Shown here: positions 8,833 through 17,169 of the stretch, piece after piece | Layout: every line of letters starts with the position of its first letter | Numbering within the stretch: the stretch's first letter is position 1 | Assembly (NCBI GenBank): GCA_031732755.1 | Contig: JAVMKI010000048.1 | Coordinates: 53,898 to 117,897 of the forward strand | DNA from: Contendibacter sp031732755 | GTDB lineage: Bacteria; Pseudomonadota; Gammaproteobacteria; Competibacterales; Competibacteraceae | DNA length: 64,000 nt | Direction of reading: 5' to 3' | The notes under the pieces: model-generated | Told to the model about the DNA's origin: nothing | Database searches by the model: none | Seen by the model: only the letters and a program-made list of their open reading frames with translations | Position numbers and translations under genes: made by a program

Positions 8833-9623
8833 CAATGCTTCTCCCCGTTGCGGTGGTCCGCATCCACCCGGCCATCCAGAAAGTGGATGACGCGCTTGGC
8901 GTAGCGCGCCATGTCGGGCTCGTGGGTCACCATCAGCACAGTGATGTCCCGGTCGCGGTTCAACGCCACCAGCAGGTCCATGATTTCGTGGCTGCGCTGG
9001 GTGTCGAGATTACCGGTCGGTTCGTCGGCCAGCAGGATAGTAGGGCTGGTGACGATGGCGCGGGCGATGGCGACCCGTTGCTGCTGGCCGCCGGATAGTT
9101 CAGCGGGCGTGTGTTTTTCCCACTGCCGCAGCCCAACCGCGTCGAGCGCCTCGCGCGCCTTGGCGTGACGGGCGGCGCGCGGTTCGCCGCGATACAGCAG
9201 GGGCAATTCGACGTTTTCCAGCGCGGTGGTCCGGGCCAGCAGGTTGAAACCCTGAAACACGAAGCCGAGATAATACCGGCGCAGCAGGGCACGCTGGTTG
9301 CGGGATAACTGCTCGACGTGCAGGCCGCGAAACACATAGGCCCCCGAGGTGGGGTTGTCCAAACAGCCGAGGATGTTCATCGCGGTGGATTTGCCGGAAC
9401 CGCTCGGCCCCATGACGGCGACGAATTCGCCCGGCTCGATGCGCAGGTCGACTCCCCGCAATGCCTGGAATTCCGCCGATCCCTGGCCGTAGGTCTTGGT
9501 CACATCCCGCAGTTCGATCAGCGATTCACTCCCCTCGCCCGGTGGGAGAGGGGTTGGAGGTGAGGGCGGTTGGCTCCCCTCGCCCGGTGGGAGAGGGGCT
9601 GGGGGTGAGGGCATAACATTCAT
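8832..9623 (-). CDS. ABC transporter ATP-binding protein (MacB/LolD type) with repeat-derived N-terminus
   Basis: The ATG at 9623 overlaps the TGA of the adaptor gene (ATGA), giving 263 residues. Walker A GPSGSGKST (72-80), the signature LSGGQQQR (176-183) and Walker B ILLADEP (196-202) are intact, so it should hydrolyse ATP for the adjacent permease. Residues 5-34 are unusual: two 15-residue Pro/Gly-rich units, PSPPAPLPPGEGSQP and PSPPTPLPPGEGSES, which have no counterpart in typical family members. They are encoded by two copies of a common intergenic-type repeat. The true domain begins at SLIELRDVTKTYG (34-46). Confidence 0.92.
   Translation of the reverse strand: MNVMPSPPAPLPPGEGSQPPSPPTPLPPGEGSESLIELRDVTKTYGQGSAEFQALRGVDLRIEPGEFVAVMGPSGSGKSTAMNILGCLDNPTSGAYVFRGLHVEQLSRNQRALLRRYYLGFVFQGFNLLARTTALENVELPLLYRGEPRAARHAKAREALDAVGLRQWEKHTPAELSGGQQQRVAIARAIVTSPTILLADEPTGNLDTQRSHEIMDLLVALNRDRDITVLMVTHEPDMARYAKRVIHFLDGRVDADHRNGEKH
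9529..9611. repeat. Two copies of a dispersed GC-rich repeat inside coding sequence
   Basis: Two 38-base copies (9529-9566 and 9574-9611, period 45 bases) of a CTCCCCTCGCCCGGTGGGAG-type element lie at the 5' end of the ABC ATPase gene. They have inverted-repeat character (CCCCTC...GAGGGG). The 45-base period keeps frame, so the elements are read as two 15-residue protein repeats. A related sequence is found near 26315-26350, between genes. Confidence 0.8.
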
Positions 9624-10927
9624 CGCGCCGTTCTCAAGCTGGCGGTGATGACCGGCAGGCCCGATTCCAATCCTTCGCCGGTCACCTCGGTCATGCGGCC
9701 ATCGCTGCTGCCGACGGTCACCGACACGGCGACCGGCTGACCATCCCGCAAGATCCAAATCTGTCGCGCCGCGCTCCTGGCGCCCTTGGCATTCGCGGAT
9801 TGCCGCCTTGGGGCCAGACTTCGGGGAGGACGGGGCAACAGGCTGGCCACCAATCCGCCGCCGCCGCTGGACTGGGCTTCCGGCGGTGGCGGTGGGGTGA
9901 AGCGCAGCGCCGCGTTCGGGACCAGCAGCACGTTTTCCCGTTCGGTGGTGACGATTTCCGCCGTCGCGGTCATGCCGGGCCGCAGGCTGAGATCGTCGTT
10001 ATCCACGTTGAGAATGGTCTTGTAGGTCACCACGTTGTTGACCGTCTCCGCGCCGAACCGCACCTGCCGGATGCGGGCGGGATAGCTCCGATTGGGATAG
10101 GCGTCCACAGTGAAGGTGGCTGCCTGCCCTTCGCGTACCTGCCCGACGTCGGCTTCGTCCACATCCACCTGCAATTCCATTTGCGCCAGGTTTTCCGCGA
10201 GCGTGAACAACACCGGCGCTTGCAACGAGGCGGCGACGGTCTGGCCCGGCTCCACCTTGCGTTCGAGCACCACGCCGTCAATCGGCGAGCGGATGGACGC
10301 TTTGGCCAGATCGGTTTCGTTGGTGCGCAGCGTGGCGCGCGCCTCCTCGACCGCCGCCCGGGCGCTGGCTTCGTCCGCGATGGCGCGCTCTACTGTCGCC
10401 TCGGCTGTTTCCAATTCTGTCGGGGCGGGCACCTTGCCGCCGCTCAGCTTGGCGACCTGCCGCAGTCGCCCGAGATTGGCGCGTGCTTCCTTGACCGTTG
10501 CCACAGTTTGCAACACCTTCGCCTCGGCGGAGGCGATCACGGCTTTGGATTTGGCGATCTGATCTCGCAGTTTGGCGACATCCAGCCGGGCGAGCACCTG
10601 ACCCTTGTTCACCCGGTCGTTATCATCCACCAACACCGCTTCGATGGTGCCGGACAACTCACTGCCGACATCCACCTGATTGATCGGCTCCAGCTTGCCG
10701 GTCGCCGAGACCGTGACCCGCAGGTTGCCCCGGCTGAGCGGTTCGGTCTGGTACTGGGGCGCGGCGTCGGCGGTGGAACCAGATCGGAACCACACGAACC
10801 CGCCGCTGGCCAGGGCGAGTGTGACCACCGCAATCAGCCAGCGGAGAACCCGGAAGCGACCACGCGCCGGTTCCGACTGGATGATTTTCGCCAGTTCGGC
10901 ACCCGCGACGGAGGGCGTGTGGCTCAT
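9620..10927 (-). CDS. HlyD/MacA-type periplasmic adaptor
   Basis: The 435-residue adaptor has an N-terminal membrane anchor (about 28-46) after a short cytoplasmic tail. It then has a split lipoyl domain (VDVGSELSGTIEAVLVDDND, about 85-104, and KASIRSPIDGVVLERKVEPG, about 209-228), a coiled-coil hairpin between them and a beta-barrel domain. These link an inner-membrane transporter to an outer-membrane channel. A Pro/Gly/Arg-rich insert of about 45 residues (around 345-390) precedes the membrane-proximal domain and looks disordered. The start overlaps the stop of the outer-membrane lipoprotein gene (ATGA), and the stop overlaps the ATPase start. Confidence 0.9.
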   Translation of the reverse strand: MSHTPSVAGAELAKIIQSEPARGRFRVLRWLIAVVTLALASGGFVWFRSGSTADAAPQYQTEPLSRGNLRVTVSATGKLEPINQVDVGSELSGTIEAVLVDDNDRVNKGQVLARLDVAKLRDQIAKSKAVIASAEAKVLQTVATVKEARANLGRLRQVAKLSGGKVPAPTELETAEATVERAIADEASARAAVEEARATLRTNETDLAKASIRSPIDGVVLERKVEPGQTVAASLQAPVLFTLAENLAQMELQVDVDEADVGQVREGQAATFTVDAYPNRSYPARIRQVRFGAETVNNVVTYKTILNVDNDDLSLRPGMTATAEIVTTERENVLLVPNAALRFTPPPPPEAQSSGGGGLVASLLPRPPRSLAPRRQSANAKGARSAARQIWILRDGQPVAVSVTVGSSDGRMTEVTGEGLESGLPVITASLRTAR

Positions 10928-12381
10928 GATGGTGTTCCTTGCGTGCTGGCGGTGATAGCGTTGGCGGGCACTGGCGACCAGCCGCCACCCAATGCCTTGT
11001 AAAGCTGAATCAGCGCCTTGGCGCCGTCCGCTTCGCTGAGCGTGAGCTTGTCTTCGACGGTCAGCACAGTGCGTTCCGTATCCAGCACCGTCTGGAAATC
11101 GCTGAGACCGGCGCTGTAGCGGTGCCTGGCCAATCGAGTGGCCAGACGCGCGGCTTGCAGGGCTTCGCGCAGATTGTCCTGCCGCTGGCGCGTGTTGGCC
11201 ACGGCGACCAGCGCGTTTTCGACCTCCTCCAGCGCGTTCAACACGGTGGACTCATAGTTGACCAGGGCCTGTTCCTGCACGGCGGTCTGAATGTTGACCT
11301 GCTGGCGGATGCGCCCGGCGTCGAAAATCGGCGCGGCGACGCTGCCCAGCACGCTCCCCGCGACCGCGTTGCCGCCGGACAAGGCCCCGAGGGTCAACGC
11401 TTCCAGACCGAGCGACCCGCTCAAGCTGAAATTGGGATACGCCTGGGCTTCGACCACGCCGATCCGCGCGGTTTCCGCTGCCAGCGTCCGTTCCGCGACC
11501 CGCACGTCGGGCCGCTGGCGCAGCGCATCGGCGGGAATGCTCACCGCTACGTGCGCCGGCATCCGGGGAATCCCGCCCGGTTGGGCCAACCGCTCGGCCA
11601 GGGTGCCGGGCTGCTGGCCGAGCAGGATTTCCAGGCGATGTTCGGCCTCGGCGCGGCTGGTTTCGAGGCTGGGAATTTGAGCTTTGGTCTGCTCCAGATT
11701 GGCGCGGGCCTGCTCCACGTCCAGCGCGGTGGTCAGCCCGGCCTGCGCCCGCCACTGGGTGAGTTGCAGGGTTTCCACCTGCGAGGCGGCGTTGGCCCTG
11801 GCGATGTCCAGCGCCGCCTGGGAGGCGCGCAGTTCCACATAATTCAGTCCGACCTCGGCGACCAGCGACACCTGAACCGCGTGCAGGCTGGCCTGGCTGG
11901 CTTCCAGATTGGCCTGAGCGGCTTCCACACCCCGCTGGAGACCGCCAAATACGTCCGGCTCCCAACTGGCGTCAAACCCGGCGCTGAACAGGTTCGCCGT
12001 CCCGCCGCCGCCGGATTCGCCACTGGCCTTCACCCGCCGTCCCGCCGCCGAACCGGAGACTGTCGGGAACAACTCCGCCCCGGCCAGAACACGCCGGGCG
12101 CGCGCCTCACGCAATTTCGCCTGGGCGGCGCGAAGGTCGAGACTGGTTTGCAGGGCCTGCTCGACCAGATTGGTCAGCGTTGGGTCATCGAGTTGCCGCC
12201 ACCAGGTCGCCAAGTCTTCCGGCGTGGTTGGCGCGACGGCAACCCGCGCCGCCGTCGCACCTCGCCACGTAGCCGGCGTCGCCAGTTCGGGGGCGGCATA
12301 GTTCGGGCCGACCGCCGCGCAGCCTGACAGCAAGAGGGTCGCCAGCAGCGGGACAGGGGTTGCGAGAAAAGGTGCTTTCAC
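10924..12381 (-). CDS. NodT/OprM-type outer-membrane efflux lipoprotein
   Basis: A GTG at 12381 preceded by AGGAG and a 7-base spacer is preferred over more distal starts. It gives a 485-residue precursor with a lipoprotein signal peptide ending LLLSGC (Cys21 is the predicted acylated residue), followed by AAVGPNYAAP, the hallmark of RND-type outer-membrane lipoproteins. Two OEP repeats of long helices and beta-strands follow, as in OprM/TolC trimers. It would supply the exit duct for the adaptor and MacB-type pump encoded downstream. NodT-type channels more often accompany RND pumps, so pairing with an ABC pump is a modest oddity. Confidence 0.9.
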   Translation of the reverse strand: MKAPFLATPVPLLATLLLSGCAAVGPNYAAPELATPATWRGATAARVAVAPTTPEDLATWWRQLDDPTLTNLVEQALQTSLDLRAAQAKLREARARRVLAGAELFPTVSGSAAGRRVKASGESGGGGTANLFSAGFDASWEPDVFGGLQRGVEAAQANLEASQASLHAVQVSLVAEVGLNYVELRASQAALDIARANAASQVETLQLTQWRAQAGLTTALDVEQARANLEQTKAQIPSLETSRAEAEHRLEILLGQQPGTLAERLAQPGGIPRMPAHVAVSIPADALRQRPDVRVAERTLAAETARIGVVEAQAYPNFSLSGSLGLEALTLGALSGGNAVAGSVLGSVAAPIFDAGRIRQQVNIQTAVQEQALVNYESTVLNALEEVENALVAVANTRQRQDNLREALQAARLATRLARHRYSAGLSDFQTVLDTERTVLTVEDKLTLSEADGAKALIQLYKALGGGWSPVPANAITASTQGTPS

Positions 12382-12422
12382 TGTGATACTCCTGATCACG
12401 ACGGGACCGGCCAAAACGGGTT

Positions 12423-13757
12423 TCAGCGTAGCGCAAACAGTTCCTGATGGAACCGCGCCTCGGGTAAACCCATGGTCGTCAGGTCCTGTTTCAAAGCCTG
12501 GCCAAATCCGGCAGGCCCACAGAACCACACATCGGCATCGCGCCAGTCGGGAACGGCTTGGCAGATGCGTTCCGCGTCCAGCCGACCGTCGCGTTTATCC
12601 CACAACACATGCAAGCGAACGTTGGCGGCTTGCGCGTCGCGCTCCAACAGGCTGATGGTTTTGGCATCGTAGGTCGCCGTGGTGTGAAACAAGTCGATGA
12701 TTTTGCCATCCGACACTTGGGCGAGGTTTTTCAGGCGCGCAATGAACGGCGTGACGCCGATACCGCCCCCTACCCAAATCTGCCGGGGTTGCTCCCCCTG
12801 AAAGTTGAAGCGCCCGTAAGGACCTTCGACCTTGACCGGGTCTCCGACATGCAAACGATCCGTCAGCGTGCGCGTATAGTCGCCCAAGGCTTTGATGATG
12901 AACTGGATTCGACCATTGCCGGTCCAGGCCGACGCAATGGTGAACGGGTGCGGTCCTTCGTCCCTGTGCAAGGTCAGGAAGGCGAATTGTCCCGCCTCAT
13001 GACCGGCCCAACGCCCCTTAAGGCGAATGTCCAACGCCAGCACGTTCAAGGCATCGTGGCGGATGATCGACGCCACCTCGCCCACGACCTGCCGGCTGAT
13101 CGCCACCCGGCGCAGCAATACCATGACTGCCGCCGCGCTGCCAGCAGCCATCAGCATGGCCATGACCAACCCCAATGCACTACTCCAATAGTCGAACTTC
13201 ATCAAGATGACCGCGTGCCAGACCAGGGCCAGATAGGCCACGGCGAGCAAGCGATGGGTTTTGAAGAACCAGCGATAGGGAAAACGTTTGACCAGAGCCA
13301 ACGCCATCAGTGCCACCGCTGCGTAGAACGCCCATTCGCCGATGTTTTCGGCCAGATGGCGTTGATTCATGAAAAACTGCTGAATCGAGTCCGCTGGCAG
13401 GTCAGGGCGGGGTGGCCACGCCGGGCGTTCCAGCAAGCCCCAGCCCACCAGCCATTTGGGAACCTGAGCCATCAACCAGTGGCTCACCGAAAGCGTCAGA
13501 CCCGCGATGCCCAGCCACCGGTGCAGGCGGTACATCTTGTCGAGTCCGCCCAGGTGGGGTTCCAGTACGACCGGGCGGATGGCCAGCAGCATCGCCAGGC
13601 TCATGACCCCAATGCCCAGCACGCCGCTGTATTGCATCCATAGCGCGCGCCAGTGAAAAAAATGATCCAGGCTGGACCAGGTCGTTTGATCGGCGAGCCG
13701 CCAAAGACCGGTGAGAAGCAGCAGATAGATCCAGAAGGTGTGTTTCAGGGGTTGCAT
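12423..13757 (-). CDS. Ferric-reductase-like transmembrane flavocytochrome
   Basis: The 444-residue protein has about six membrane helices in the first 215 residues with candidate haem-ligand histidines at 79, 93, 168 and 181. A ferredoxin-reductase-like half follows, with the FAD motif HPFTIAS (270-276), the NAD(P) motif VGGGIGVTPF (329-338) and a C-terminal VWFCGPAGFGQAL. Proteins of this architecture move electrons from NAD(P)H through FAD and haem across the membrane to ferric iron, oxygen or unknown acceptors. Its stop is 41 bases before the efflux lipoprotein start, so it probably leads the five-gene minus-strand operon. A 5-base stem hairpin (13778-13792) lies in its leader. Confidence 0.88.
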   Translation of the reverse strand: MQPLKHTFWIYLLLLTGLWRLADQTTWSSLDHFFHWRALWMQYSGVLGIGVMSLAMLLAIRPVVLEPHLGGLDKMYRLHRWLGIAGLTLSVSHWLMAQVPKWLVGWGLLERPAWPPRPDLPADSIQQFFMNQRHLAENIGEWAFYAAVALMALALVKRFPYRWFFKTHRLLAVAYLALVWHAVILMKFDYWSSALGLVMAMLMAAGSAAAVMVLLRRVAISRQVVGEVASIIRHDALNVLALDIRLKGRWAGHEAGQFAFLTLHRDEGPHPFTIASAWTGNGRIQFIIKALGDYTRTLTDRLHVGDPVKVEGPYGRFNFQGEQPRQIWVGGGIGVTPFIARLKNLAQVSDGKIIDLFHTTATYDAKTISLLERDAQAANVRLHVLWDKRDGRLDAERICQAVPDWRDADVWFCGPAGFGQALKQDLTTMGLPEARFHQELFALR

Positions 13758-13793
13758 GGTTCACTCCGATAACATACGCCCCTAAGCAGGGGC

Positions 13794-13915
13794 ATTATGA
13801 TTATCGCCACTGTACCCCCGCGCTCGGTAAATGCGGGTTAGCGTTGTGTAAAGACCGGTAAAGATGGGCAAGAACAGGTAAATGCGTTTGGTTGTCGGGC
13901 GGGGATCGCTATGAT
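13794..13915. promoter_or_regulatory. CpxR-type operator and divergent promoters
   Basis: Four GTAAA pentamers on the plus strand begin at 13827, 13848, 13858 and 13878. The central pair is GTAAA-N5-GTAAA, which matches the CpxR consensus from E. coli. Spacings of 21, 10 and 20 bases put all copies on the same helix face. A plus-strand promoter candidate follows: TTGGTT (13888-13893), 16 bases, TATGAT (13910-13915). On the minus strand a CATAAT (13794-13799) without a good -35 could serve the ferric-reductase operon with activator help. The arrangement suggests autoregulation plus control of the divergent efflux operon (inference). Confidence 0.65.
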
Positions 13916-13951
13916 GGTTACCATGAGAGGCCAGCGAAGCGGTTAGCGGCG

Positions 13952-14644
13952 ATGATTCGGGTATTGTTGGTCGATGACGATGTCGAGTTGGGTGAAATGC
14001 TGACGGAATACCTCGAACGCGAGGGTTTTGGCGCGACGGCCGTGGCGGACGGCGAAGCGGGCGTGCGTGGCGCGTTGTCGGGTGAGTACGGCATCGTGGT
14101 GCTGGACGTGATGATGCCGCGCCTGAACGGCATCGAAGCCTTGCGCCGCATCCGCGCGCGGGACAGCCGCGTCCCGGTGCTGATGCTCACGGCCAAGGGG
14201 GATAACGTGGATCGCATCGTCGGCTTGGAACTCGGCGCCGACGATTACGTGCCCAAACCCTGTACCCCGCGCGAGCTGGTCGCGCGCATCCGGGCCATCC
14301 TGCGGCGCACTCAGTCGCGGGAACCGACCAATCCCCCTTCTGGCCCGCTAGCCGTGGGATCGCTGATGCTGTGGCCGGAAAAGCGTGGCGCGGAGTGGAA
14401 CGGCGCGCCGCTCGATCTGACCAGCACCGAATTCAATCTGCTGGAGGTATTGGTCCGCAACGCGGGGCGGGTGGTCAGCAAGCAGGAACTGTCGGAACAG
14501 GCCTTGGGTCGGGCGCTGGCGCGCTATGACCGGGGCATTGACGTTCACCTGAGCAGCATCCGGCACAAACTGGGATTGGACAGCGCGGGACGTTCGCCGA
14601 TTCAAACCGTGCGCGGCGTCGGCTATCAGTACATCCGGGAGTGA
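13952..14644 (+). CDS. cpxR: CpxR-like response regulator
   Basis: Start ATG at 13952 gives MIRVLLVDDD and 230 residues. The receiver has the acidic pair Asp8-Asp9, the phosphoacceptor Asp52 (VVLDVMMP), Thr80 and Lys102 (GLELGADDYVPKP, typical of the CpxR group). It is joined by a linker to an OmpR-type winged helix ending RGVGYQYIRE. It should bind DNA when phosphorylated by the kinase encoded next; GTAAA repeats matching CpxR boxes lie directly upstream. The stop overlaps the kinase start (GTGA). In E. coli the Cpx system senses envelope protein stress, and a similar role here is inferred. Confidence 0.85.
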   Translation: MIRVLLVDDDVELGEMLTEYLEREGFGATAVADGEAGVRGALSGEYGIVVLDVMMPRLNGIEALRRIRARDSRVPVLMLTAKGDNVDRIVGLELGADDYVPKPCTPRELVARIRAILRRTQSREPTNPPSGPLAVGSLMLWPEKRGAEWNGAPLDLTSTEFNLLEVLVRNAGRVVSKQELSEQALGRALARYDRGIDVHLSSIRHKLGLDSAGRSPIQTVRGVGYQYIRE

Positions 14645-16005
14645 CCGTTGTTGTGGGCCGACTGTTCTGGAAGTTTTTCCTGGCCTTCTGGCTGGCGCTG
14701 CTGGTGGCTAGCGGAGGCGTGGGCGCGGCGGTCTGGCTGCATCAGCGAACGCTCGACGAACGCGGCCAGGAATTGGCCAGCGGACCGCGCGCCGCATTTC
14801 TGGTCAACGCCACGGCGGCGATGCTCCGGCATGGTGGCGTCGGGGCGTTGCGCGGTCTGCTGGAGGAATGGAGCATTCAGCAGGGCGGCGCGCATGTGTA
14901 TGTCGTGGACGATGCCGGGCGCGAACTGCTAGGCCGGGTGGTTCCCGCCGAGACGTTGGCGCAGGCCCACCGGCTGGCGCAAGAAGGTGAGGATTCGGAG
15001 GATCGGCAGTCGCGCATCGCCCGACGAGAGACGATGGACGGGCGGCCCTATCTGTTTTTCATTCCCGCCGACGGCGAGGCGGCGCAGCGCCATCCCCCGC
15101 CACCGTCGCCGCTGTTGCCGATCAGCATCGGCATTCTGGCCAGTCTCGGTTTCAGCGCGCTGCTGGCCTGGTATCTGGCCAAACCGATTCGCCATCTGCG
15201 CGGCGCGTTCGACGCGGTGGCGGCGGGAAAGCTCGATACCCGGATCGGGCCGCGCATGGGGCGGCGGCGCGATGAAATCGCCGACCTGGGGCGGGATTTC
15301 GACCGCATGGCTGGGCAACTGCAAATCCTGGTCGGTTCCCAGCGGCGGTTACTGCACGATGTCTCGCACGAACTGCGCTCGCCACTGGCGCGATTGCAGG
15401 CCGCCATTGGTCTGGCGCGGCAGCAGCCGGGGAAGTCGGAAGCTTCGTTGGACCGCATCGAGCGTGAATCGGGCCGCCTGGATGAACTGGTCGGGAAACT
15501 ATTGACCCTGGCACGACTGGAAGCTGGCATGAGTGGCGCGGTGGACGAGGAGGTCGATCTGGTGGAACTGGTGGCGGGCATCGCCGACGACGCCCGGTTC
15601 GAGGCGAAGGCGACGGGGCGTCAGGTCGAGTTTATCGGCGCGGGCGAGGCCATCGTCAAGGTCCGCGCCGAATTGCTGCACCGCGCGTTCGAGAACGTGA
15701 TTCGCAACGCGGTGAAGTACACGCGCGAAGGCACGGCGGTTGAAGTGCGAGTCGAACGGCGGATTGCTCCCGACCGGCTGATCGTGACCGTCGATGATCG
15801 GGGTCCCGGCGTGCCCGAAAGCGATTTGCAGGCGGTCTTCGAGCCGTTTTTCCGGGGTGGGGCCGGTGTCAAGACCGCCGGTTTTGGCTTGGGGTTGGCC
15901 ATCGCCCGCCGGGCTATCGAGGCGCATGGCGGAAGCATTCGCGCGATCAATCGCCCAGACGGGGGGTTGCAGGTCGAGATCGTCCTGCCGATGGGTGGCT
16001 GTTAG
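14641..16005 (+). CDS. cpxA: CpxA-like sensor histidine kinase
   Basis: The GTG at 14641 overlaps the regulator stop; a second GTG at 14653 is also possible. The 454-residue kinase has two membrane helices (about 10-33 and 158-179) flanking a periplasmic domain of about 125 residues, then a HAMP domain (180-235). The HisKA motif is LLHDVSHELRSPLARLQ with His243, and the HATPase domain contains an N-box (ENVIRNAVKYT) and G-boxes (DDRGPGVP, GFGLGLAIAR). The layout matches CpxA, although the sensor domain is too divergent to name the signal. It would phosphorylate the cognate regulator from the inner membrane. Confidence 0.82.
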   Translation: MTVVVGRLFWKFFLAFWLALLVASGGVGAAVWLHQRTLDERGQELASGPRAAFLVNATAAMLRHGGVGALRGLLEEWSIQQGGAHVYVVDDAGRELLGRVVPAETLAQAHRLAQEGEDSEDRQSRIARRETMDGRPYLFFIPADGEAAQRHPPPPSPLLPISIGILASLGFSALLAWYLAKPIRHLRGAFDAVAAGKLDTRIGPRMGRRRDEIADLGRDFDRMAGQLQILVGSQRRLLHDVSHELRSPLARLQAAIGLARQQPGKSEASLDRIERESGRLDELVGKLLTLARLEAGMSGAVDEEVDLVELVAGIADDARFEAKATGRQVEFIGAGEAIVKVRAELLHRAFENVIRNAVKYTREGTAVEVRVERRIAPDRLIVTVDDRGPGVPESDLQAVFEPFFRGGAGVKTAGFGLGLAIARRAIEAHGGSIRAINRPDGGLQVEIVLPMGGC

Positions 16006-16064
16006 GAACAGTTGGTTTTTGCACGGCCTTGAGGTTGCGCGAAAAGTATCCATCGGGTCCGGGG

Positions 16065-17153
16065 TCATGTGTTTGTCCCGATTGCCGCCGTGGTTCCCGC
16101 CCCCAGAGCGCGCAGCCAGTCCACCAGCGCCGCGCCGTACCGCGATAAGGAGTAATGGTTTTCCACCAGCGCCCGGCAACCGGCCCGGTTGATCCGCCCG
16201 ATCCGTTCCGCCGCCGCGCCCAATCCGGCGACATCGTCCGGTTCCACCAACCAACCGGTTTCGCCGTCGCGCACGTAGTCGCTGATTCCGCCACGCCGGT
16301 AGGCGATGACCGGCGTGCCGCAGGCCAGCGCTTCGATGCCGGTGATGCCGAAGGCTTCCACCCATTTTGGCGTCATCAACAGCGCCTGGAATTCCCGCAC
16401 CGCCTCGGCCAGCGCCGGCATCCGTAGGAAACCCCCGTACTCGACGGGGGCGGTCGGGTGGCTTTGCGCCTGTTCGTTCCAGTAGGCTGGACTCTGCATG
16501 ACGCCGAACACCGTCACCGCGAGACCGAAACGGGCGGCGAAAGCGAAAGCATCCTCCAGTCCCTTTTCCGGCGCGATCCGCCCCAGCCAGCAGAACGACC
16601 GTTGGGGATGGGCATTGTAGCGATACCGCCGAAGATCCAGTCCCGGTGGAATCAGTCGAACCGGATTGGTCAGGCCGAAACTGACGGCCTGAGCGACGCT
16701 CAGAAAGGCGAGTCGGTTTGGATGGCCGGCGGCGATCCGGCGGATTTCCCAGGTCAACGAGCGGTTCAAATCGCTCATGCTGACGAGCGATCCAAGAGGG
16801 CAGGGCAGGAAATCGCTGGCGAACAGCGGTAGCCAGTCATAGGAAAAGTTCAGGATGACGTCGTCGGGACTGGATCGTTCCGCCAGCCAGCGCAACGCCG
16901 CGACCAGGAAGGCGTCGGCTGCGAGCGGCAACGGCGCGTCGTAGGCGGAGGTCACGGCGGTGGGCGCCAGCCGACCGGGCAGGGTGAGCAGTTCCGGTAC
17001 ATCGGCCACCGAACCGGCGGGCGCGATCACCTGGGTACGATAGCCGAGAGTGTCAAGCTGACGGGCGGCGGTGACGACCATGTGCTCCACCCCGCCGCCC
17101 AGCCCAGACCCCAGCGGCGTGACCGCCGTGGATAACAGATGAACGCGCCGCAT
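16065..17153 (-). CDS. GT4-family glycosyltransferase
   Basis: The 362-residue protein has a GT-B fold pattern. An N-terminal Gly-rich segment (LGSGLGGGVEHMV, about 14-26) matches the acceptor-side loop. The C-terminal half has WLGRIAPEKGLEDA and the retaining-GT motif VEAFGITGIEALACGTPVIAY, with two Glu seven residues apart. Such enzymes move a sugar from a nucleotide donor to an acceptor with retention of configuration. Donor and acceptor are unknown, and no polysaccharide gene cluster surrounds it. It converges on the kinase gene and lies 16 bases downstream of the alcohol dehydrogenase gene. Confidence 0.85.
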   Translation of the reverse strand: MRRVHLLSTAVTPLGSGLGGGVEHMVVTAARQLDTLGYRTQVIAPAGSVADVPELLTLPGRLAPTAVTSAYDAPLPLAADAFLVAALRWLAERSSPDDVILNFSYDWLPLFASDFLPCPLGSLVSMSDLNRSLTWEIRRIAAGHPNRLAFLSVAQAVSFGLTNPVRLIPPGLDLRRYRYNAHPQRSFCWLGRIAPEKGLEDAFAFAARFGLAVTVFGVMQSPAYWNEQAQSHPTAPVEYGGFLRMPALAEAVREFQALLMTPKWVEAFGITGIEALACGTPVIAYRRGGISDYVRDGETGWLVEPDDVAGLGAAAERIGRINRAGCRALVENHYSLSRYGAALVDWLRALGAGTTAAIGTNT

Positions 17154-17169
17154 GGTTCTTCCACGTGAC

